A stretch of 9,428 bases of DNA from assembly GCA_003022505.1 (NCBI GenBank), contig PXTQ01000061.1, positions 4,652 to 14,079 on the forward strand, given 5' to 3'. The DNA is from Bacteroidetes bacterium QS_8_64_10. Lineage in GTDB: Bacteria > Bacteroidota > Rhodothermia > Rhodothermales > Salinibacteraceae. This document shows positions 5,723-9,428 of the stretch, piece after piece. The notes beneath the pieces are model-generated. The model saw nothing but the letters and a program-made list of their open reading frames with translations. It was not told where the DNA came from and searched no databases. A program made the position numbers and the translations under genes. Each line of letters begins with the position of its first letter. Position 1 is the stretch's first letter.

Positions 5723-6919
5723 TCAAACCTGATCCACGAACCGCCCGATGCGCTCGACGGCCTCGCGGATGTCGTCCAGGCCCGTGGCGTAGGAGCAGCG
5801 CACGAAGCCCTCGCCGCTCGGCCCGAAGGCGTCGCCCGGCACGCACGCCACGTGCTCTTCCTTCAAGAGTTGCTGCGCGAACTCCTCCGACGACAGCCCG
5901 GTCGGTCGGATGTCCGGGAAGGCGTAGAACGCGCCCTCCGGCTCGAACGTCGGCAGGCCGGCCTCGCGCAGGCCCTCGACGATGACGCGGCGGCGCTCGT
6001 CATACGAAGCGCGCATCTCCTCGACGGCGTCCTGGCTCTCCTCAATCGCCGCCATCGCCCCCACCTGCCCCATCGTGGGCGCGCTCATCACGATGTACTG
6101 ATGCAGCTTGTAGAGCGCGCCGAATACGTCGCGCGGGGCGCACGCATAGCCGATGCGCCATCCCGTCATGGCGTAGTTCTTCGAGAAGCCACCGAGGAGC
6201 ACGGTCCGCTCCTTCAGCCCCTCGACGCTCGGCAGGCACACGTGACCGCGCTCGCGGGCGTCGCCGTAGATCAGACGGTCGTAGATCTCGTCGGAAATGA
6301 GCAGCAGATCGTTTTCGACGACGACCTCGGCGATCCGCTCGGCTTCCTCGCGCGCGAGCACCGCGCCCGTCGGATTGTTCGGATAGCCCAGCATGAGCGC
6401 CTTCGTGCGAGGCGTGACGCGCTCGGCGATGGCCTCCGCCGTGACCGCGAAGTCGTTCTCCGACGACGTGGGCACGTAGCTCACGTCAGCGCCCGCGAAT
6501 GAGGCCGTCGGCCCGTAGCTGACGAAGCACGGCTCCGGGATCAGGATCTCGTCGCCCGGATCCAGAAGCGCGAGCATGGCGAGCTGCATCGCCTCGCTGA
6601 CGCCGACGGTGACGAGCACCTGCTCCTCGGCGTCGTACGAGACGCCGTGCCGCTCGTCGATGTCCTCCGCGATCAGGTGGCGCAGCTTTTTGATGCCCGA
6701 ATTGGACGTGTAGCCCGTGCGCCCTTCGTCCAGCGACGCCTTCGCGGCGTCCATCACGGGCTGGGGCGACACGAAGTCCGGCTCGCCGATGCCCAGCGAG
6801 ATCACGTCGTCCATCGTGGCGGCGATCTCGAAAAAGCGGCGGATGCCGCTCGGCGGCACCTGCCGGGCGCGCTCGGAAAGGCGATTCTTGGTTTCGGTGG
6901 GTGTGTCGGCGGAAGGCAT
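5723..6919 (-). CDS. PLP-dependent class I/II aminotransferase
   Basis: A 398-aa cytoplasmic fold-type I enzyme that transfers an amino group from an amino acid to a 2-oxo acid. Landmarks from the ATG at 6919 are ISLGIGEPDF (40-49), GYTSNSGIKKLR (69-80), VTVGVSEAMQLA (103-114, phosphate binding), LGYPNNPTG (177-185), the aspartate region SDEIYDRLIY (209-218, Asp210 for the pyridine nitrogen), and FSKNYAMTGWRIGY (245-258), where Lys247 forms the Schiff base with PLP. Arg374 in RCSYAT is the likely substrate carboxylate-binding residue. All core residues are present. The frame is open upstream to 7180, but that extension runs through the 7071 hairpin, overlaps the divergent gene's start and lacks family similarity, so 6919 is preferred. 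The subgroup resembles AspC/PatA-like enzymes; substrate (aspartate, aromatic or other) cannot be told. The divergent aldehyde dehydrogenase suggests, but does not prove, a shared amino-acid degradation step. Confidence 0.93.
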   Translation of the reverse strand: MPSADTPTETKNRLSERARQVPPSGIRRFFEIAATMDDVISLGIGEPDFVSPQPVMDAAKASLDEGRTGYTSNSGIKKLRHLIAEDIDERHGVSYDAEEQVLVTVGVSEAMQLAMLALLDPGDEILIPEPCFVSYGPTASFAGADVSYVPTSSENDFAVTAEAIAERVTPRTKALMLGYPNNPTGAVLAREEAERIAEVVVENDLLLISDEIYDRLIYGDARERGHVCLPSVEGLKERTVLLGGFSKNYAMTGWRIGYACAPRDVFGALYKLHQYIVMSAPTMGQVGAMAAIEESQDAVEEMRASYDERRRVIVEGLREAGLPTFEPEGAFYAFPDIRPTGLSSEEFAQQLLKEEHVACVPGDAFGPSGEGFVRCSYATGLDDIREAVERIGRFVDQV

Positions 6920-7070
6920 GGGCGAGGTTGTGCTCGTTCGGGAAGGGTGAATGCGGCGCGTCAATAGCGTACCATGCGACGACGCGCATGTTGCCTGCCG
7001 CAGCGCCCTTGCGAAACCTCGTTCTGCGTGATACCTTGTGCATCTCATATTTCCGAATGTTTTCGTGCAA

Positions 7071-7097
7071 TAGAGACGTTTCGGCGAAACGTCTCTA
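7071..7097. repeat. Strong hairpin between the divergent aminotransferase and dehydrogenase genes
   Basis: A 12-bp perfect stem, tagagacgtttc (7071-7082) and gaaacgtctcta (7086-7097), with a 3-nt loop, followed by CGG. It lies in the 259-bp divergent gap, 152 bp from the aminotransferase start and 82 bp from the dehydrogenase start. TAGAGACG...CGTCTCTA ends are typical of REP-like repeats I recall from cyanobacteria and Bacteroidetes. It shares its right edge with the palindrome at 5659-5683. A role as an operator or transcript hairpin for either gene is possible but not shown. The rest of the gap has no recognisable promoter. Confidence 0.7.
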
Positions 7098-7178
7098 CGG
7101 ACGTTTTCAGCGTCTACGCCCAACAGATACCGGCACACCGCATTTCTACGGTTCTCCAGAAAAATTCCCCAACCATCC

Positions 7179-8666
7179 ATGCCTGATACTCACCAGAACC
7201 ACATCGACGGATCCTGGCAGCACGCCGCCTCCGGCGACACGCTCGACAACCGCAACCCCGCCTCCACCGATGACCTCATCGGGCGCTTCCCCGATTCCTC
7301 CGCCGGCGACGTGGACGAGGCCGCCCGCAGCGCCCGCGCCGCGTTCGACGACTGGCGCGCGACGCCCGCCCCGCAGCGCGGCGAGATCCTGCGACGCGCA
7401 GGCGACCTGCTCGCGGAGCGCAAGACCGAGATCGCCCGCGTCATGACGCGCGAGATGGGCAAGCCCGTCTTCGAAACCGAAGGCGACGTGCAAGAAGCCA
7501 TCGACACCGCGTACTACGCCGCGAGCGAGACGCGTCGGCTGTTCGGCAAGACGGTGCCGAGCGAACTGCCGGACAAGTTCAACATGAGCGTGCGGCGTCC
7601 GGTGGGCGTGTGCGGCGTCATCACGGCCTGGAACTTCCCGGTCGCCGTGCCGAGCTGGAAGATCCTGCCCGCGCTGGCCGCCGGCAATACTGTTATTTTT
7701 AAACCGAGCGAGGAGTCGCCCCACAGCGGCGAGCTGTTCGCGCGCGTGCTGCTCGACGCCGGCATCCCGCCGGGCGCGCTGCAACTGGTGCAGGGCGCGG
7801 GCGCGGTCGGGCAGGCGATGACCGAGCATCCGGAGGTGGATCTGATCGCGTTTACCGGATCGTCGGAAACGGGCGCGCAGATTGCGGCTGAGTGCGGCGA
7901 GCGCCACAAGCAGGTGTCGCTGGAGATGGGCGGCAAGAACCCGATGATCGTGATGGAGGGTGCCGACCTGAACCTGGCGCTGGAGGGCGTGGTGTGGGGC
8001 GCGTTTGGCACCACCGGGCAGCGCTGCACGGCCACGAGCCGCCTCATCTGCCACGAGAGCGTGCACGACGAGCTTGTCGGGCGCATCAAAGAGGAGGCGC
8101 GGGAGCTGACCATCGGCGCGGGGCTGGACGACGACACCGAGATGGGTCCGCTCATCAACCAGCAGGCGCTCGACAAGACCACGCGCTACGTCGAGATCGG
8201 CCAGGACGAAGGCGCGACGCTCGCGCTCGGCGGCGAAGCGGCTTCCGGCGAGGACCTCGGCGACGGCTTCTTCTTCGAGCCGACCATCTTCACCGGCGTC
8301 GATCCGGAGATGCGGATCGCGCAGGAAGAAATCTTCGGCCCGGTGCTGTCGGTCTTTGAGATCAGCTCGTATGAGGAAGCCGTGCGGCTCGCCAACGACA
8401 CGCGCTACGGGCTGTCCTCATCCATCTACACGAACAACGTGCAGCACTCCTTCCGCGCGATGCAGGATCTGGAGGCCGGCATCACCTACGTCAACGGCCC
8501 CACCATCGGCGCGGAAGCGCACATGCCGTTCGGCGGCGTCAAAGCCACCGGCAACGGGCACCGCGAGGGCGGCTGGACGGCGTTCGACATCTTCACCGAG
8601 ACGAAGACCGTCTACGTCGATTACTCCGGCCAGCTCCAGAAGGCGCAGATGGACACGCATGAATAA
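7179..8666 (+). CDS. NAD(P)-dependent aldehyde dehydrogenase
   Basis: A 495-aa member of the aldehyde dehydrogenase superfamily, of usual length, oxidising an aldehyde to the acid in the cytoplasm. Visible are ITAWNFPVAVPSWK (148-161, Asn152 for the oxyanion), the cofactor-binding FKPSE (Lys175, Glu178), the Rossmann turn FTGSSETG (225-232), general base Glu249 in SLEMGGKNP, nucleophile Cys283 in GQRCTA, and EEIFGPVL (383-390, Glu384). The C-terminus, GAEAHMPFGGVKATGNGHRE and FTETKTVYVDYSG, resembles enzymes annotated as 2-oxoglutarate semialdehyde or related dehydrogenases, but the substrate cannot be fixed from the sequence. Glu178 hints at NAD over NADP preference (inference). The start at 7179 gives the expected family N-terminus with the HIDGSW motif; no clear Shine-Dalgarno sequence is seen. 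It is divergent from the aminotransferase, so the pair could handle transamination and oxidation of one compound. All catalytic residues are intact. Confidence 0.95.
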   Translation: MPDTHQNHIDGSWQHAASGDTLDNRNPASTDDLIGRFPDSSAGDVDEAARSARAAFDDWRATPAPQRGEILRRAGDLLAERKTEIARVMTREMGKPVFETEGDVQEAIDTAYYAASETRRLFGKTVPSELPDKFNMSVRRPVGVCGVITAWNFPVAVPSWKILPALAAGNTVIFKPSEESPHSGELFARVLLDAGIPPGALQLVQGAGAVGQAMTEHPEVDLIAFTGSSETGAQIAAECGERHKQVSLEMGGKNPMIVMEGADLNLALEGVVWGAFGTTGQRCTATSRLICHESVHDELVGRIKEEARELTIGAGLDDDTEMGPLINQQALDKTTRYVEIGQDEGATLALGGEAASGEDLGDGFFFEPTIFTGVDPEMRIAQEEIFGPVLSVFEISSYEEAVRLANDTRYGLSSSIYTNNVQHSFRAMQDLEAGITYVNGPTIGAEAHMPFGGVKATGNGHREGGWTAFDIFTETKTVYVDYSGQLQKAQMDTHE

Positions 8667-8793
8667 CACATCCTTGCTGTCACTTATGCGTTAGATAAAA
8701 TTTACAAAAATGACTATTGAGGCTTCATAACAATTTTTTTGCAGCTTACGGTGGGCGTCCGGCTTCCAAACGAAGCGATCTTCGCCAACCTGT
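8667..8793. other. AT-rich convergent gap
   Basis: The region between the ends of the dehydrogenase and methyltransferase genes holds an AT-rich stretch (about 8688-8742) with a T-run at 8735-8741, in sharp contrast to the GC-rich genes. The T-run is not preceded by a strong stem. A short stem-loop (cgaag/cttcg, 8771-8784) followed on the minus strand by TTT could weakly terminate the methyltransferase transcript. No gene is seen here. Confidence 0.4.
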
Positions 8794-9428
8794 TCACTTC
8801 GCAATCCGAAACAGCATCTTCCGGTGCCACGGCGCGCCCCACTCCTCGCGTGCCGTAACGCGCCCGCCGCACCGCTCCGCCATCCGCTCCCACTCGCGCG
8901 CCGACCGGAAGCGCGCCTCTACCGCCTCGCCCTCGGCGTGCCCTTCGCTGCCGCCGCGCCGCAGCCGGTTCGCCCAGCGGTCCAGCCGGCGTAGCAACCG
9001 GCACCACCGCCCCCGGCAACCCGATTCGAGCACGACGACCCCGTTTCGGCTCACGCGCAGCGCCTCGCGCAGCACGGCCTCCGGCTCGCGCGTGTGGTGC
9101 AGCACGTACGCGAGCAGCGCCGCGTCGAAGGCGTCGTCTGCGAACGGCAAATCGGCGCCGTCAGCCCGCTGAAACGACAGTGCCGTGCGGTTGACGCCCT
9201 CGCGCGCATCGACGAGTTGCACGCTGTGGCGGCGCGCGAGTCGCTCGCCGACGTAGCCCTCGCCCGCGCCCACGTCCAGCAGCCGCAGCGAGTCGCCTTC
9301 CGACAAATAGGATTGTAGCCAGCGCGCCTTGCTTTGCGCCCGAAGCCGCAGCACGCCTTGTAACAGCACCTCGCCGTGCTCGCGGAGCGCCAGCGCGAGC
9401 CATCCGCCCCACCCCAGCGCGACGAACG
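8794..9428 (-). CDS. Class I SAM-dependent methyltransferase (5' end outside the window)
   Basis: The frame is open from the window edge to the stop at 8794, at least 210 codons. A GTG at 9369 could start a 191-aa protein. However, the codons upstream (FVALGWGGWLALALREHGE) keep the same GC-rich third positions and no stop, so the gene probably begins beyond base 9428. Counted from that GTG, SAM-binding motif I is LLDVGAGEGYVGERLA (30-45). An acidic residue at the end of strand 2 is Asp54 (QLVDARE). Motif II-like ADGADLPFADDAFDAALLAY (69-88) and HHTREPEAVLREALRVSRNG complete a Methyltransf_11/UbiE-like fold. These enzymes methylate small molecules, lipids or quinones; the substrate cannot be read here. 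It converges on the aldehyde dehydrogenase gene and has no other visible partner. Confidence 0.85.
   Translation of the reverse strand, partial: FVALGWGGWLALALREHGEVLLQGVLRLRAQSKARWLQSYLSEGDSLRLLDVGAGEGYVGERLARRHSVQLVDAREGVNRTALSFQRADGADLPFADDAFDAALLAYVLHHTREPEAVLREALRVSRNGVVVLESGCRGRWCRLLRRLDRWANRLRRGGSEGHAEGEAVEARFRSAREWERMAERCGGRVTAREEWGAPWHRKMLFRIAK

Noticed and set aside
5852..6502. 216-codon plus-strand frame opposite the aminotransferase
   Set aside because: It is a shadow of a gene with all catalytic motifs on the minus strand; no domain is visible.
6920..7180. N-terminal extension of the aminotransferase to an ATG at 7180
   Set aside because: The extra 87 codons read through the 7071-7097 hairpin, contain no family sequence and overlap the start of the divergent gene. 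The ATG at 6919 gives a normal-length enzyme.
7146..8066. 306-codon minus-strand frame opposite the aldehyde dehydrogenase
   Set aside because: It is antisense to intact catalytic motifs and has the Arg/His/Ala-rich composition of a shadow frame.

Overview
The window is GC-rich chromosomal DNA from a Gram-negative bacterium. Ribosome-binding sites are weak or absent. One protein has a lipoprotein signal followed by an acidic patch, proteins are rather acidic, and housekeeping genes are separated by repeat-bearing gaps. Together these suggest the Bacteroidetes/Rhodothermota side of the tree (a Salinibacter- or Rhodothermus-like lineage). That is inferred from style and gene content, not from a marker gene.

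Left part (1-3209, + strand): the end of a SUF iron-sulfur cluster operon in the order sufB (3' end only), sufC, sufD, sufT-like DUF59 gene. SufB, SufC and SufD would form the scaffold complex. SufT is an accessory maturation factor. No cysteine desulfurase (sufS) or sufU lies between sufD and sufT, so the sulfur donor must be encoded elsewhere. The sufT reading frame is broken: its expected C-terminus is present but in another frame, and the segment usually found just before it is missing. The gaps between suf genes are unusually long (130, 88 and 283 bp) and contain hairpins, a 15-bp direct repeat and a large imperfect inverted repeat.

Middle part (3210-5722): a convergent gap with two inverted repeats, then two minus-strand genes. 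One is a small lipoprotein with a single PKD domain. The other is a membrane protein with two zinc ribbons, one transmembrane helix and a C-terminal TPR-like region. Between them lies a roughly 275-bp nested fold-back element (3939-4213) that looks like a non-coding mobile or repetitive element. Upstream of the zinc-ribbon gene is a short reading frame that may be a gene fragment.

Right part (5723-9428): a PLP-dependent class I/II aminotransferase (-) and an NAD(P)-dependent aldehyde dehydrogenase (+), divergently transcribed from a 259-bp gap. An AT-rich convergent gap follows, then the 3' part of a class I SAM-dependent methyltransferase (-) that runs off the window.

The protein-coding content is mostly ordinary. 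The parts most worth a second look are the damaged sufT, the two large fold-back structures in intergenic gaps, and a set of four short palindromes, most ending in CTACG, that suggests a dispersed REP-like repeat family.
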